Positions 18,407-27,643 are shown, counted from the stretch's first letter. The stretch: 64,000 bases of DNA from Pseudoalteromonas rubra (GCF_001482385.1 NZ_CP013611.1:2170001-2234000), one strand, 5' to 3'. Translations and numbers: made by a program. The notes: generated from the letters alone by a model not told the origin.

Positions 18407-19744
18407 ATGGTACATGCAGTGCACAAACTCCCAAAAAAACACAAGTTGCTGATCCTGGGCTTGCTGTCAGCAATGGTCGCTATTGCACTCATTCCGTCTG
18501 AGAAGGCAACAGCCTCCCGAGATCACGACAAAGACGCGCTCGAAGTCGGCAAGCGCTATGAGCTTCCATTGAATGTTGATGAGCAACAACCTCAACTGAC
18601 AGAGCTCAGTGAAGCGCCCGAAATCATTGAACAGCCGCAGGCTCTTGACGCCCCCCAGTATGACTTCGTCGATCACCAAGTTCGCAATGGTGACAGCCTG
18701 GCGGTGATATTTAAACGCGCCGGCTTTTCAGCACAAACGCTGCATAAACTCGTCAATACCAACGCTGAAACACGTAAACTCACTAAGATCCATCCAGGTG
18801 AAGTGCTGAGCTTTGCCAGTAATGAACAGGGTGAACTGTTGCAGCTAAAATATGTACTTTCGAAAACAGATACGTTACTTGTCAGCCGCAATGAGGAAGG
18901 CAACTACGCCACGCGGATTGAAAGTAAAGAAATAGAAACAGTCGAAAAGTCAGCCGGCGGCGAGATCAAGTCCAGCTTTTGGACAGCAGGTATTACCGCA
19001 GGCTTGTCTGAGCGTCAGATCATGAACTTTGCCCACATCTTTGGCTGGGATGTCGACTTTGCCAACGATATTCGCAAAGGCGATCAGTTCTCTTTGATCT
19101 ATGAATCACATTTTGTAGACGGTGAAGAAATAGGTACTGGCAAAATCATCGCTGCTGAGTTTATCAATCAGGGAGAACGTTATACTGCGGTACGTCACTC
19201 CGATGGTGACTTCTACACCCCTGAAGGCCGCAGCATGAAAAAGGCCTTCCTGCGTGCACCGGTTGATTTCAAGTATATTAGCTCCAACTTTAATCCACGC
19301 CGTCTGCACCCTGTCACGGGCCGTGTGTCGGCACACCGCGGCATAGATTACGCGGCCAGAGTCGGCACCCCTGTGGTATCCGCCGGTAATGGTAAAGTCA
19401 TTAAATCGGGCTTTAACCGCCTTAATGGTAATTATGTATTTATACAGCACGGCAGTCAGTATGTGACTAAGTACCTGCATCTGCATAAGCGCCATGTCAA
19501 AAAAGGTCAGAAGGTCAAACAGGGCCAGAAAATTGGTACAGTTGGTGCAACGGGCCGCGTAACCGGTGCTCATCTGCATTATGAGTTTCTGGTAGATGGT
19601 GTGCACCGTAACCCGCGTACGGTCAAGCTGCCTAAGTCACAACCATTACCAGCAGCTGAACTCGCCACCTTTAAACCGCTTGCACAGCAAATGCTCGCCA
19701 AGCTGGAACGTAATCGCGAGCTGATGCTGGCATTGAATAATTAA
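18407..19744 (+). CDS. M23 family murein DD-endopeptidase (MepM/YebA type)
   Basis: This 445-residue envelope protein has an N-terminal signal anchor (about 12-30) and a LysM-like/OapA-type domain (about 88-165, VRNGDSLAVIFKRAGF). A central domain follows, then the C-terminal peptidase M23/LytM domain (about 285-400). Zinc ligands are visible as H310 and D314 in HRGIDYA and H391 in HLHYEF, with the supporting LHLHKRH (about 357-363). MepM homologues cut DD-crosslinks in peptidoglycan to let new strands in during growth. The ATG has AAGG six bases upstream. A consensus TTGACA at 18385-18390 is too close to the ATG to be its -35. The gene diverges from tyrS and ends in a strong terminator. Confidence 0.92.
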   Translation: MVHAVHKLPKKHKLLILGLLSAMVAIALIPSEKATASRDHDKDALEVGKRYELPLNVDEQQPQLTELSEAPEIIEQPQALDAPQYDFVDHQVRNGDSLAVIFKRAGFSAQTLHKLVNTNAETRKLTKIHPGEVLSFASNEQGELLQLKYVLSKTDTLLVSRNEEGNYATRIESKEIETVEKSAGGEIKSSFWTAGITAGLSERQIMNFAHIFGWDVDFANDIRKGDQFSLIYESHFVDGEEIGTGKIIAAEFINQGERYTAVRHSDGDFYTPEGRSMKKAFLRAPVDFKYISSNFNPRRLHPVTGRVSAHRGIDYAARVGTPVVSAGNGKVIKSGFNRLNGNYVFIQHGSQYVTKYLHLHKRHVKKGQKVKQGQKIGTVGATGRVTGAHLHYEFLVDGVHRNPRTVKLPKSQPLPAAELATFKPLAQQMLAKLERNRELMLALNN

Positions 19745-19762
19745 TCAAACGCCTTCATACGA

Positions 19763-19788
19763 AAAAAGCCACCGATAGGTGGCTTTTT
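19763..19788. terminator. Bidirectional terminator after the M23 peptidase gene
   Basis: An 11-bp stem (19763-19773 with 19778-19788) has a GATA loop and A/T tracts on both sides. It sits between convergent genes. Confidence 0.88.
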
Positions 19789-19806
19789 GCTGTTTAACAA
19801 CCTGGC

Positions 19807-20721
19807 TTAAGAGCCCGTTATTTTCAGGTTTAAGAACTTTTCAAGTGCCTCAGGATCAGCAGCCAAAGACTGAACTTGCTGAGAAAATGCGTTGAAGTCC
19901 ATCGCCTCATCTACTGACACATTGACCTCCAGCGCATTAAGACCAGCCGCAAAACCACTAAGCCCCTGCTTGGCTTCTTCAGAAACCGGTACCTGCGCCA
20001 GTTGCATGGCCAGCATCTGTTGGAATTGCTCTTTACTCAGTCCCTGGTTGGTCAGTAACTCTGTCACCAAAGCGTCTAACTTCGGCTGTCCGGCAATAGC
20101 AAATGTCAGGGTCTGTGGCTGCAATGACTGTACCGCTGAGATCAACTTGCTCTGCATTTGCAGTTCCTGCTCCAGCGTCATCTCTGTGCTCTGTTGCATC
20201 TCCAGAGAGGTAGCCATCAGCTCAGCACTGTTGCCCAGATCGAAGTTGAACTCAACACCCACTACCCCATCCGCCTCAACGGAAGATTTGAACTGGCTGT
20301 TGCCGTTGTCCGGGTTATAACGTAAAGAGGACGTAAGCGCATAACTGGTACCTACCAGCGTGGCAGCTTGCGGTTCCAGTTCTGCTGCCAGCACGGGGCT
20401 CAGTGTCACATTGGCCAGCTTAACTTCAGTAAACTCACTGATCTTATCAGCTTCATAGCCCTGTAAGCTGAATTCACCAATGTTCAGCAAAACCTGTTGC
20501 TCCGCGGCGTCTTTGATCTCTAAAGACTGTACTTTTATCGTGTTGGTGAACAAGTTATAGGACGACCCCTGATGCTCAATAAGCAGCTCAGATTGTTCAG
20601 CAAATTGCGTAATTTGCTCCTGTACCACCAACTCTGCCTGTTGATTAGCATAAAAGTGTGCGCCAACAACAGCAGCTGACAGCACACCCGCCATCGCCAA
20701 CATAATCGTAGATTTTTTCAT
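19807..20721 (-). CDS. Uncharacterised secreted or membrane-anchored protein
   Basis: This encodes 304 residues with an N-terminal hydrophobic segment (about 5-25, KKSTIMLAMAGVLSAAVVGAH), either a signal peptide or an anchor, followed by a soluble region of about 280 residues. The body is rich in Gln, Glu, Ala and Leu and has alternating beta-like stretches. It lacks cysteines and metal motifs. The organisation vaguely recalls DUF945/YdgA-type periplasmic proteins, but I cannot confirm that. It lies 14 bp downstream of radA on the same strand, so it is likely read from the radA transcript, though no link to DNA repair is evident. Its Shine-Dalgarno is GGGAAT within the short spacer. No function is assigned. 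Confidence 0.6.
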   Translation of the reverse strand: MKKSTIMLAMAGVLSAAVVGAHFYANQQAELVVQEQITQFAEQSELLIEHQGSSYNLFTNTIKVQSLEIKDAAEQQVLLNIGEFSLQGYEADKISEFTEVKLANVTLSPVLAAELEPQAATLVGTSYALTSSLRYNPDNGNSQFKSSVEADGVVGVEFNFDLGNSAELMATSLEMQQSTEMTLEQELQMQSKLISAVQSLQPQTLTFAIAGQPKLDALVTELLTNQGLSKEQFQQMLAMQLAQVPVSEEAKQGLSGFAAGLNALEVNVSVDEAMDFNAFSQQVQSLAADPEALEKFLNLKITGS

Positions 20722-20735
20722 TTTTGTGGATTCCC

Positions 20736-22106
20736 TTAAAACAAGGCTTCGAGCGCATCACTGAGGCTGGCAACGGCAACCACTTCCATTCCCTCAATGG
20801 CGTCCTTCGGTTTATTCGCGATAGGTACAATAGCACGTTTGAAGCCATGTTTCGCCGCTTCGCGCAGTCTTTCCTGGCCGCTGGGTACCGGACGGATCTC
20901 TCCTCCCAACCCGACTTCTCCAAACACCACCATCTGGCGTTCCAAAGCATGATTTTTGAAACTAGAGACCAAAGCAGCAATTAACGCTAAATCGGCGCTG
21001 GTTTCGGATACCTTGACGCCGCCGACAACATTAACAAAAACATCCTGATCGGCTACCTGCAATCCACCATGACGGTGTAACACCGCAAGCAGCATGGCCA
21101 GACGATTTTGCTCCAGACCGACAGTGACACGACGTGGGTTGGCCAGTTGAGAGTAGTCCACCAGCGCCTGAACCTCGACCAGCAGCGGCCGGGTGCCTTC
21201 CCAGATGACCATCACCAAAGAGCCGGGCGTTTGCTCCTCACCACGATTGAGGAAAATAGCAGATGGGTTACTCACCTCTTTCAGGCCCTGGCCTGTCATA
21301 GCGAATACACCAAGCTCGTTGACTGCACCAAAGCGGTTTTTGTTGCCACGCAGCGTTCTGAAACGGCTGTCACTGCTGCCTTCCAGTAGAATAGAACAAT
21401 CAATACAATGTTCCAGTACCTTAGGACCCGCCAGGGAACCATCTTTAGTCACGTGGCCTACCATAATAATGGCAACCTGATTTTGCTTAGCGAATCGGGT
21501 CAGGTAAGCGGCGCTCTCACGCACCTGAGACACACTCCCGGGCGCCGACTGAACATCACTCATGTGCATCACCTGTATCGAGTCGATGACCATAATGGCG
21601 GGCTTTTCACGTAAGGCCAGCTGGCAGATGCTTTCCACATTCGTTTCGGCCAATGTACGCAATTTGTTAGTCGGCAGACCCAGTCGTTTTGCACGCATCG
21701 CCACTTGCTGCAAAGATTCCTCACCCGTTACATATAAAGTCGGCATGGACTCGGCCAGCAAACACATGGTCTGCAACAGCAAAGTACTCTTACCAGCCCC
21801 CGGTTCACCACCTATCAAGATGGCACTGCCCGGCACGACACCACCACCTAAAACGCGGTCGAACTCTTTGAATCCAGTAGAAAATCTTGGCAAAGACTCG
21901 AGGTTAACTTCATCCAATGTCTGGACCTTAGCTTCGACAACACCGGCGTATCCAGCCATCGTTCCAGCACGTGGTGCCGCTTTGACAGATGGCACCCTGA
22001 ACTCAGTAATTGTATTCCAGGCTTTACATTCAGAACATTGCCCTTGCCATCGAGCAAATTCCGCTCCACAATCACTACAGACAAATGCGGTTTTCTTTTT
22101 TCCCAT
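20736..22106 (-). CDS. radA: DNA repair protein RadA (branch-migration helicase)
   Basis: This 456-residue RecA-like protein processes recombination intermediates. The N-terminal zinc finger uses C10, C13, C24 and C27 (CSDC, then CSEC). The Walker A is GGEPGAGKSTLL (99-110), Walker B is IMVIDSIQVM (about 171-180) and the RadA-specific KNRFG motif lies at 256-260. A Lon-protease-like domain forms the C terminus (from about 285). I chose the ATG at 22104-22106 because it gives the family start MGKKKTAFVCSDCG; an upstream in-frame start adds 13 residues without homology. The Shine-Dalgarno is weak. It diverges from the PilZ gene. Confidence 0.96.
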   Translation of the reverse strand: MGKKKTAFVCSDCGAEFARWQGQCSECKAWNTITEFRVPSVKAAPRAGTMAGYAGVVEAKVQTLDEVNLESLPRFSTGFKEFDRVLGGGVVPGSAILIGGEPGAGKSTLLLQTMCLLAESMPTLYVTGEESLQQVAMRAKRLGLPTNKLRTLAETNVESICQLALREKPAIMVIDSIQVMHMSDVQSAPGSVSQVRESAAYLTRFAKQNQVAIIMVGHVTKDGSLAGPKVLEHCIDCSILLEGSSDSRFRTLRGNKNRFGAVNELGVFAMTGQGLKEVSNPSAIFLNRGEEQTPGSLVMVIWEGTRPLLVEVQALVDYSQLANPRRVTVGLEQNRLAMLLAVLHRHGGLQVADQDVFVNVVGGVKVSETSADLALIAALVSSFKNHALERQMVVFGEVGLGGEIRPVPSGQERLREAAKHGFKRAIVPIANKPKDAIEGMEVVAVASLSDALEALF

Positions 22107-22242
22107 AAAAATCAAGGCATAGTTATTGCTTAAATTAAAACTCAATTAAGCTTAGTTCAACAGTAAGCGTTAATACTGACATAAATTTGGCAAAGGCTGA
22201 AACAATAACCGGGTAAGATCTGCTGATTTAAAATGTGTACCT

Positions 22243-24744
22243 ATGGCTGAAGATAAATTACAACAATACCAAGACTTAATAGATGAATTAAAGATTGATC
22301 TCGGCGATCCAAATTTTGACTTTATCTTCAAGCAAAAAACGGCGCAACTCAGTAAGCCTGACCAGTTCCTGCTGAAGATGGAAATGACCCGGCTATCTCA
22401 GCCCGTAGCACGCTTTATCGACCTGCGTGGCCAGGTGTCCGGGCAGGTAAAACCCTATGAGCATGACGGGAAGCAGCATTTTATGGACGATGTTGCAATC
22501 CGGGTATTTGAGCAAGAAGTCGCACGTTATGGCGGGTATACCTTAGCCGTTTACGAAGCGGTTATGAACACCGACAATAACTTTAAGGTCATGCAAAAGC
22601 AGGCGGCCCAGCAGCAAGAAGAAGATACGCCCGGGCTGGACCTCTCTCAGTTAACTCAGTACATCCGCTTTGCTTCATACGAGAGTCGTATAGAAGAGCG
22701 GATGAATTACTCAATCAAGATCACGGTAGAATTTGGCAATCAGCGCATCGCCAATGCCAGTACGTCAGATATATCCCTCAGTGGCGCGAAAATAAAGCTG
22801 GCCCCAAACTACCACTTACACAAAGGTGATTTAGTTTCGCTGCGGCTGGTCGGTCTTGAGCAGGATTTTGAACTGGGCCTGAAAAGTGGGATCCAGTATG
22901 AAGTGGTCGCCGTTGATCCAGTCTCCAGTGAGTATAACCACGTTCGCCTCAAGCGTACTTTTGTAGAAAACAACAGTGGGTTTGATGACTTTTTACAGAG
23001 TTTTATCCATGGTAATAAACGTCGCTACAAGATCAACCTGGATAACACCATGGATGCCGTCGTGTGTAAGGGATATGAGCAATATTACCTGCCCCGTGTT
23101 AATTCACTGTTCGTGTTTTTTAGCCAGGCTAAAACTATGCTCTACCCGAGCCTGGTACTCACGAATGAAAACAACGCACACATTAACTATTACTTTGAAG
23201 ATGAGAGAAAAACTTCTTCGCTCTACAGTGTGTTCAATCAGCAACGCCTTGATATGTTATTGCTTCGCCCAGAGCCGGTGAAAGAAGCCTACTGTTACAC
23301 ATTCACCCATGGCAAGAATGGCAAAATTTATTTTTATTCAGCATTCGACTGGGAACTTAAAAAGTCCGCCGAATTACGTGATCTTTTTATGGGCTTTGGC
23401 AGTCAAAAAGACAGCTGGCGGATCTTTAAAGTTCAGCTGATGCCCAGCCACCATGAAGACGCCTTTATACCGCTTTCTTTGCCCTCCAGCGCTGGCAAGA
23501 ATGTTGAGAAGCTCAACAAACGCCCAACCCCACGGGTGCAGGGACTGATTGAAAACGTGAAATATCTGATGACGCTCAGCGATATTACCACCGAGCAGCA
23601 AACAGCATATTATCAGGCGCTGAACTATCCAAAAGAGCAAGTTAATCTCATCAAGCAATTCGGTCATGGCAAAGCCAAAGTACCTCCCCCACTAGAAGTC
23701 GTCGCACTTGAGTATATCAACCTGCGCTCACACAAACGCTATCTGTATAAGACCGCAGCGACGGTCAACCAAGAGGATGGCCTGGCGCTGCATGGTCATA
23801 CCCGGGATTTCTCAGTCATGGGCCTGCAAGTCGCACTTGAAGAACCAGCGACACTGCAAAAAGGTGATATTGTGCATCTCGACCTGCCCGAGCTGCAAAA
23901 AATCACCAAGCAACACAATCTGACCAAGCTCAGGTATGAGGTCATGGCTGTCAACAAAGCAAAAACCGTCATTAATCTGAAGGTCAATATTCTCAGCAAC
24001 GTGCAGCATACTGCCATCACTTTTTTTAAGGTCCTGATCGAGAGCAATAAAAACAAGCTTCAGCCATGTGAAGAAGCCCCGAGGATCCCCGGTTTATCGC
24101 ACGCACTGCGCAACATGGTCACTAAGAGCATTTGTCAGTTTCCTTTATATCTGCACAAATCTTCGGCCCATTTTAAAATTGGCGCTGTTGCTCAGGGGCT
24201 CTACCCGACAGCGCTACACAAAGTGTTACTCAGTCAGGTATATCACCATAATCATCAGGAGTATGTCCAGAGCGAAGGGTTACTGCCGGGCGAGTTTATT
24301 GGTGACTATCTGGGTGAGCGTTTACGCAAGCAATCACGTCAGGATAAACCCCTACAATATACGGTGTTCCTGCGTTTTGATCCTCAGGCTACGGAACTAA
24401 AAGAAGCACTGAAAAGCCAATGTGTCGCGGCTGGTGAGTCTCTGGATCCGCTGTTTTTATTCATCAAACGGGCGCTTAAAAAAGAGTTACTGTTTGTATT
24501 TCATCTGTATATCTCCAAAACAGGCCGCCCTGATATGGATTACCTGGCCAACGAGCTGAGATATGTCAGCCACTATGCCATTCACAAAGCCAAAGGCCTG
24601 GAAGAAGCACTGTGGAATGTGGCTGGGGTATGCGATCTGATAGATGTGACAGAACAGCTCCTGTCCACACTGGATGTTCAGCCAAATCAGCTGGCGGCAA
24701 TGACTGAGCGTAAACTCACCTGGTTAGCTGCTCAGCCCGGCTAA
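22243..24744 (+). CDS. Large protein with two PilZ-type c-di-GMP-binding signatures
   Basis: This cytoplasmic protein of 833 residues has no signal peptide or membrane segment. Two PilZ signatures can be seen. The first has RIEER (149-153) with SDISLSG (D176, S178, G181). The second has RSHKR (495-499) with RDFSVMG (D522, S524, G527). Both fit the RxxxR plus (D/N)xSxxG pattern that binds cyclic di-GMP. The segments before (1-145), between and after (560-833) match no domain I know. The N-terminal 145 residues are helical in composition and may be a PilZN-like companion domain. It stands alone between radA (divergent) and ampE (convergent). A role in c-di-GMP control of motility, pili or polysaccharide is an inference from PilZ biology; the pilus and polysaccharide loci are in the same window but not adjacent. 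Confidence 0.75.
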   Translation: MAEDKLQQYQDLIDELKIDLGDPNFDFIFKQKTAQLSKPDQFLLKMEMTRLSQPVARFIDLRGQVSGQVKPYEHDGKQHFMDDVAIRVFEQEVARYGGYTLAVYEAVMNTDNNFKVMQKQAAQQQEEDTPGLDLSQLTQYIRFASYESRIEERMNYSIKITVEFGNQRIANASTSDISLSGAKIKLAPNYHLHKGDLVSLRLVGLEQDFELGLKSGIQYEVVAVDPVSSEYNHVRLKRTFVENNSGFDDFLQSFIHGNKRRYKINLDNTMDAVVCKGYEQYYLPRVNSLFVFFSQAKTMLYPSLVLTNENNAHINYYFEDERKTSSLYSVFNQQRLDMLLLRPEPVKEAYCYTFTHGKNGKIYFYSAFDWELKKSAELRDLFMGFGSQKDSWRIFKVQLMPSHHEDAFIPLSLPSSAGKNVEKLNKRPTPRVQGLIENVKYLMTLSDITTEQQTAYYQALNYPKEQVNLIKQFGHGKAKVPPPLEVVALEYINLRSHKRYLYKTAATVNQEDGLALHGHTRDFSVMGLQVALEEPATLQKGDIVHLDLPELQKITKQHNLTKLRYEVMAVNKAKTVINLKVNILSNVQHTAITFFKVLIESNKNKLQPCEEAPRIPGLSHALRNMVTKSICQFPLYLHKSSAHFKIGAVAQGLYPTALHKVLLSQVYHHNHQEYVQSEGLLPGEFIGDYLGERLRKQSRQDKPLQYTVFLRFDPQATELKEALKSQCVAAGESLDPLFLFIKRALKKELLFVFHLYISKTGRPDMDYLANELRYVSHYAIHKAKGLEEALWNVAGVCDLIDVTEQLLSTLDVQPNQLAAMTERKLTWLAAQPG

Positions 24745-24751
24745 GCGTGTC

Positions 24752-24773
24752 CCCGACAGCGTTAACTGTCGGG
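24752..24773. other. Intergenic stem-loop between the PilZ gene and ampE
   Basis: CCCGACAG (24752-24759) pairs with CTGTCGGG (24766-24773) across a six-base loop. No T tract follows on either strand, so it is at best a weak terminator between convergent genes. Confidence 0.45.
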
Positions 24774-24784
24774 TCGATTCGCTG

Positions 24785-25669
24785 TTAGCTCAGACCACCA
24801 AACAAAGTCAGTAGTGCTGTCAGGACCAAAAAGAATAAGATATTACGTTTAACCAAGCGCATCATGCAGGTTGCTTCATAAGTACAACCAAAAAATTGCT
24901 GCTCTATTTGCTCAGCAGCCAGTGCAATATCACTCACCACACGCCTGTTGGGGGTGTCAAAGTCCAGTAAGTATTTGAGCCAACAGCCAGTGCCTTTGGT
25001 GAAATTACCGATGATCAAATAACCAAAGCTGGCAACTCTGGCCGGCAACCAATCTATCCAGAACAGTAGCCTGGAAAACCGCTGTGTTTGCTCTCCCAAT
25101 GTTCCGCGCAACAACGCAACCTGCTCAGGCAAGTCGTCTTCCTGACGTTCTGTGAGCGTTATAACCAGATATCTCACCGTTGCATACAGCACCGCACCCG
25201 GTGCGCCCAGTACGACAAACCAGAACATCACCGCACAATAGTGCTGAAAATTAATCCATACCAGCGTCTGCCCGAAAGTTTCACCATTTCGCTCTGATTC
25301 AGTCCGCTCCTGTCCCATTTGCAGCGCATACAGTGTCACCGCTTCGGAATCCCCCCGCGTCAATGCGTTAAGGTAGCCTTTATATAAGCGACGGTAACGC
25401 CCACAGCCAAAACACACCAGTAAGATCAGCACATTGAGTACCAACTGAAAGATAATAAAGTCAGAAAGGTGGTACACCATGGCAACCAGCACAGTGGGCA
25501 GTATCAGCCAAATCATCACGCCAGGATCAGAACCGAAACCCCCCTTGTTACGAAGCTGATGTTTGCTCCATGTCAGATACTTGCCCATATAGAAGTCAAT
25601 CTGCCAATGTTCTGAGCGGGCACCAAGGCGCTCAATAACTAAAGCAATTATGATAGAAATTAACATCAT
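24785..25669 (-). CDS. ampE: AmpE-like inner-membrane protein
   Basis: This 294-residue membrane protein has about four hydrophobic segments (near 1-14, 52-90, 145-172 and 275-292). It shows AmpE/CobD-like features: an RLGARSEHWQ opening and a WIDWLPARVASFGYLIIGNF segment. AmpE is encoded with AmpD in many gammaproteobacteria and has been proposed to sense or transport in the beta-lactamase induction pathway; its biochemical role is unclear. It starts 11 bp after the ampD stop codon, so the two form an ampDE operon. Two consecutive ATG codons start the ORF. Confidence 0.85.
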   Translation of the reverse strand: MMLISIIIALVIERLGARSEHWQIDFYMGKYLTWSKHQLRNKGGFGSDPGVMIWLILPTVLVAMVYHLSDFIIFQLVLNVLILLVCFGCGRYRRLYKGYLNALTRGDSEAVTLYALQMGQERTESERNGETFGQTLVWINFQHYCAVMFWFVVLGAPGAVLYATVRYLVITLTERQEDDLPEQVALLRGTLGEQTQRFSRLLFWIDWLPARVASFGYLIIGNFTKGTGCWLKYLLDFDTPNRRVVSDIALAAEQIEQQFFGCTYEATCMMRLVKRNILFFLVLTALLTLFGGLS

Positions 25670-25680
25670 GTTCGTTACTC

Positions 25681-26217
25681 TTATCTTAACAATGCGAAAT
25701 ACTTGTCCCAGTCGAACGCTACGCCTGGATCGTGTTTACGACCAGGTGCAATATCACTGTGTCCGACAATGCGTTCCCCGGTCAGCTGAGGGAATTGTTG
25801 CTGTAACCATAGCGTGAGCTCAGCCAAGGCCTGATATTGTGCTTCAGTGTACGACGTCGTATCAGTCCCTTCCAGCTCCACTCCGATACTGAAGTCATTG
25901 CAGTTGTCGCGTCCTGCGAACTCAGATACACCGGCATGCCAGGCACGTTTATCAAATGGCACATATTGAATGACCACTCCGTCCCGACGGATCAGGCAAT
26001 GGGCCGATACCCGCACCCCTTGCAGGGAGTCAAAACTGGGATGAGCCTGACAATCCAGCGAGCCCATAAACAGATCATCTATATAGGTGCCACCGTATTG
26101 CCCCGCTGGCAAGGATATACAATGCACCACCAGTAGTGAGGGAACACACCCTATCGGGCGTTCGTTATAATGGGGCGAGTGCCGTTGATGTGCACCGGGT
26201 AGCCAATTTACCTTCAT
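25681..26217 (-). CDS. ampD: 1,6-anhydro-N-acetylmuramyl-L-alanine amidase AmpD
   Basis: This 178-residue cytoplasmic zinc amidase cleaves anhydromuropeptides during cell-wall recycling; loss in enterobacteria derepresses AmpC. The amidase_2 fold shows zinc ligands in VVHCISLP and in HSDIAPGRKHDPG near the C terminus, with YVPFDKRAWHAGVSEF in between. I chose the ATG at 26215-26217 because it gives the family start MKVNWLPGAHQRHSPHYN; the open frame continues four codons upstream. It is first in the ampDE operon and diverges from nadC, the same neighbour as in E. coli. Confidence 0.95.
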   Translation of the reverse strand: MKVNWLPGAHQRHSPHYNERPIGCVPSLLVVHCISLPAGQYGGTYIDDLFMGSLDCQAHPSFDSLQGVRVSAHCLIRRDGVVIQYVPFDKRAWHAGVSEFAGRDNCNDFSIGVELEGTDTTSYTEAQYQALAELTLWLQQQFPQLTGERIVGHSDIAPGRKHDPGVAFDWDKYFALLR

Positions 26218-26344
26218 AAATAGAATCACTTAGCCACTTTGTCATGTTATTACCTTAGCAAGTTTGCCATACTTTCACTATGTTATTTTGACACCGGGGA
26301 CAGACCATCGCAAAGTATGCCCTTGAGACCAACTATAAACGACA

Positions 26345-26374
26345 TTGTCATTAACTGGCTTAACGCAGTAGAAT
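26345..26374 (+). promoter_or_regulatory. Promoter of nadC
   Basis: TTGTCA (26345-26350), an 18-base spacer and TAGAAT (26369-26374) lie 32 bp before the nadC ATG. Each hexamer matches consensus at five of six positions. Confidence 0.65.
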
Positions 26375-26406
26375 TAGGTTATTGAATAGCAAAGCCAAGA
26401 TAGTCC

Positions 26407-27246
26407 ATGTTAAACGAACAGATCCCCCAGCTGGTTAAGCTGGCTCTTGATGAAGACTTGAATAACCAAAACGCCGCAGATGGTGATATTACCGCAGCCC
26501 TGATCCCCGCCTCTCAACAAGCTAAAGCCTATGTCATCACACGCGAAGCATGCGTGTTTTGCGGCAAAGACTTGATCCTTGAGGTATTCAGACAAGTGGA
26601 CCCTACTGTTAAGGTCAATGTGCTGGTCAATGATGGCGAGACCTTGCAGCCAAATCAGCGCATTTTTGAAGCAACAGGCAGTGCACGTGCGATCCTCACC
26701 GCTGAGCGCACCGCACTCAACTTCGTACAAACCTTGTCGGGGACGGCCACAGCCACATCACATTCTGTTGCGGCACTCGCAGATACCAACACACAATTGC
26801 TGGATACACGAAAAACCATCCCGGGTCTGCGCGCATTGCAAAAATATGCTGTGACTTGTGGTGGGGGCAAAAACCACCGCATCGGCTTGTTTGATGCTTT
26901 CCTGATCAAAGAGAATCATATTGCCGCCTGTGGTGGGATTGCCAAAGCGGTTGCACAGGCCAGACAAAACCACTCGGATAAGCCCGTTGAGGTTGAGGTA
27001 GAAAGCTTAGATGAGCTGCAACAGGCACTCGATGCAGGCGCTGATATCATTATGCTCGACAACTTTACCGTTGAGGACATTCAAATTGCCGTTAAACAAA
27101 CTGCCGGTAGAGCTAAGCTGGAGGTCTCGGGTAATATGACCTTAGATAAACTGGCGACGTATGCGCAGGCTGGTGTGGATTACATTTCAAGTGGTGCATT
27201 GACGAAACACCTGCAGAGTATAGACTTATCTATGCGTTTCGAGTAA
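26407..27246 (+). CDS. nadC: Nicotinate-nucleotide pyrophosphorylase (carboxylating)
   Basis: This 279-residue quinolinate phosphoribosyltransferase makes nicotinate mononucleotide from quinolinate and PRPP in de novo NAD synthesis. Family motifs include ERTALNFVQTLSGTAT, the catalytic LLDTRKTIPGLRALQKYAV region, GGGKNHRIGLFDAFLIKENH, VEVEVESLDEL and the C-terminal SGNMTLDKLATYAQAGVDYIS. It diverges from ampD and is followed by a 397-bp gap and pilA, as in many gammaproteobacteria where nadC borders the pil locus. Confidence 0.96.
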   Translation: MLNEQIPQLVKLALDEDLNNQNAADGDITAALIPASQQAKAYVITREACVFCGKDLILEVFRQVDPTVKVNVLVNDGETLQPNQRIFEATGSARAILTAERTALNFVQTLSGTATATSHSVAALADTNTQLLDTRKTIPGLRALQKYAVTCGGGKNHRIGLFDAFLIKENHIAACGGIAKAVAQARQNHSDKPVEVEVESLDELQQALDAGADIIMLDNFTVEDIQIAVKQTAGRAKLEVSGNMTLDKLATYAQAGVDYISSGALTKHLQSIDLSMRFE

Positions 27247-27643
27247 CAGGTGTAACGGCTTTGTAATAAAATGCAAAACCCGTTCGTTGACAAGAATGAG
27301 AAAACTCTTTTTAATACGAACAAAGAATTAGCAACTCAATACTTCTTGTGCGTTATCCCAGCCCGGCTGTGTGTGTTAACAGAGTGAGTAAGATATATGG
27401 CAACAGTGCTCGACAGTTGCCAGACAGTTGTAAATCAAAACTGTCATAGTAATGTTGTATACTGATGAGTGATTCTAGTCATGATGACTTAGGATAAAAC
27501 TACGAACATCAGCTTTGATTTACAACAAACTTATTATAGGAATAAAGACCTATACTTGGTCCGATTCTGAGAGCAAAAATTTAATAAACCCCTGGTGTGA
27601 GTGGTTGCTGGCATCGGGTCTAATATCCTTTAGGAGACACATC
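27247..27643 (+). promoter_or_regulatory. Long pilA leader/upstream region with paired inverted repeats
   Basis: This 397-bp non-coding stretch contains two adjacent inverted repeats. One is GGCAAC (27399-27404) with GTTGCC (27416-27421). The other is GACAGTT (27423-27429) with AACTGTC (27439-27445). ACAGTTG also occurs twice, in direct orientation, ten bases apart (27414-27420 and 27424-27430). A TATACT -10 candidate follows at 27458-27463, without a good -35, as expected of an activated promoter. A start there would leave a leader of about 175 nt before the pilA ATG. The open frame that enters from 27515 lacks pilin homology before codon 44 and is not considered coding. No properly spaced sigma-54 site was found. 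Confidence 0.4.

Noticed and set aside
27414..27430. CRISPR-like repeats (ACAGTTG twice)
   Set aside because: There are only two short copies with no spacer structure; they are better seen as a regulator-site candidate.
27593..27608. Possible sigma-54 promoter (TGG...TTGC) near pilA
   Set aside because: The GG and GC dinucleotides are one base too far apart for sigma-54, and the -24 side is poor.
27515..27643. 43-codon extension of pilA
   Set aside because: Prepilins have short leaders; the ATG at 27644 has a good ribosome-binding site and gives a standard leader.
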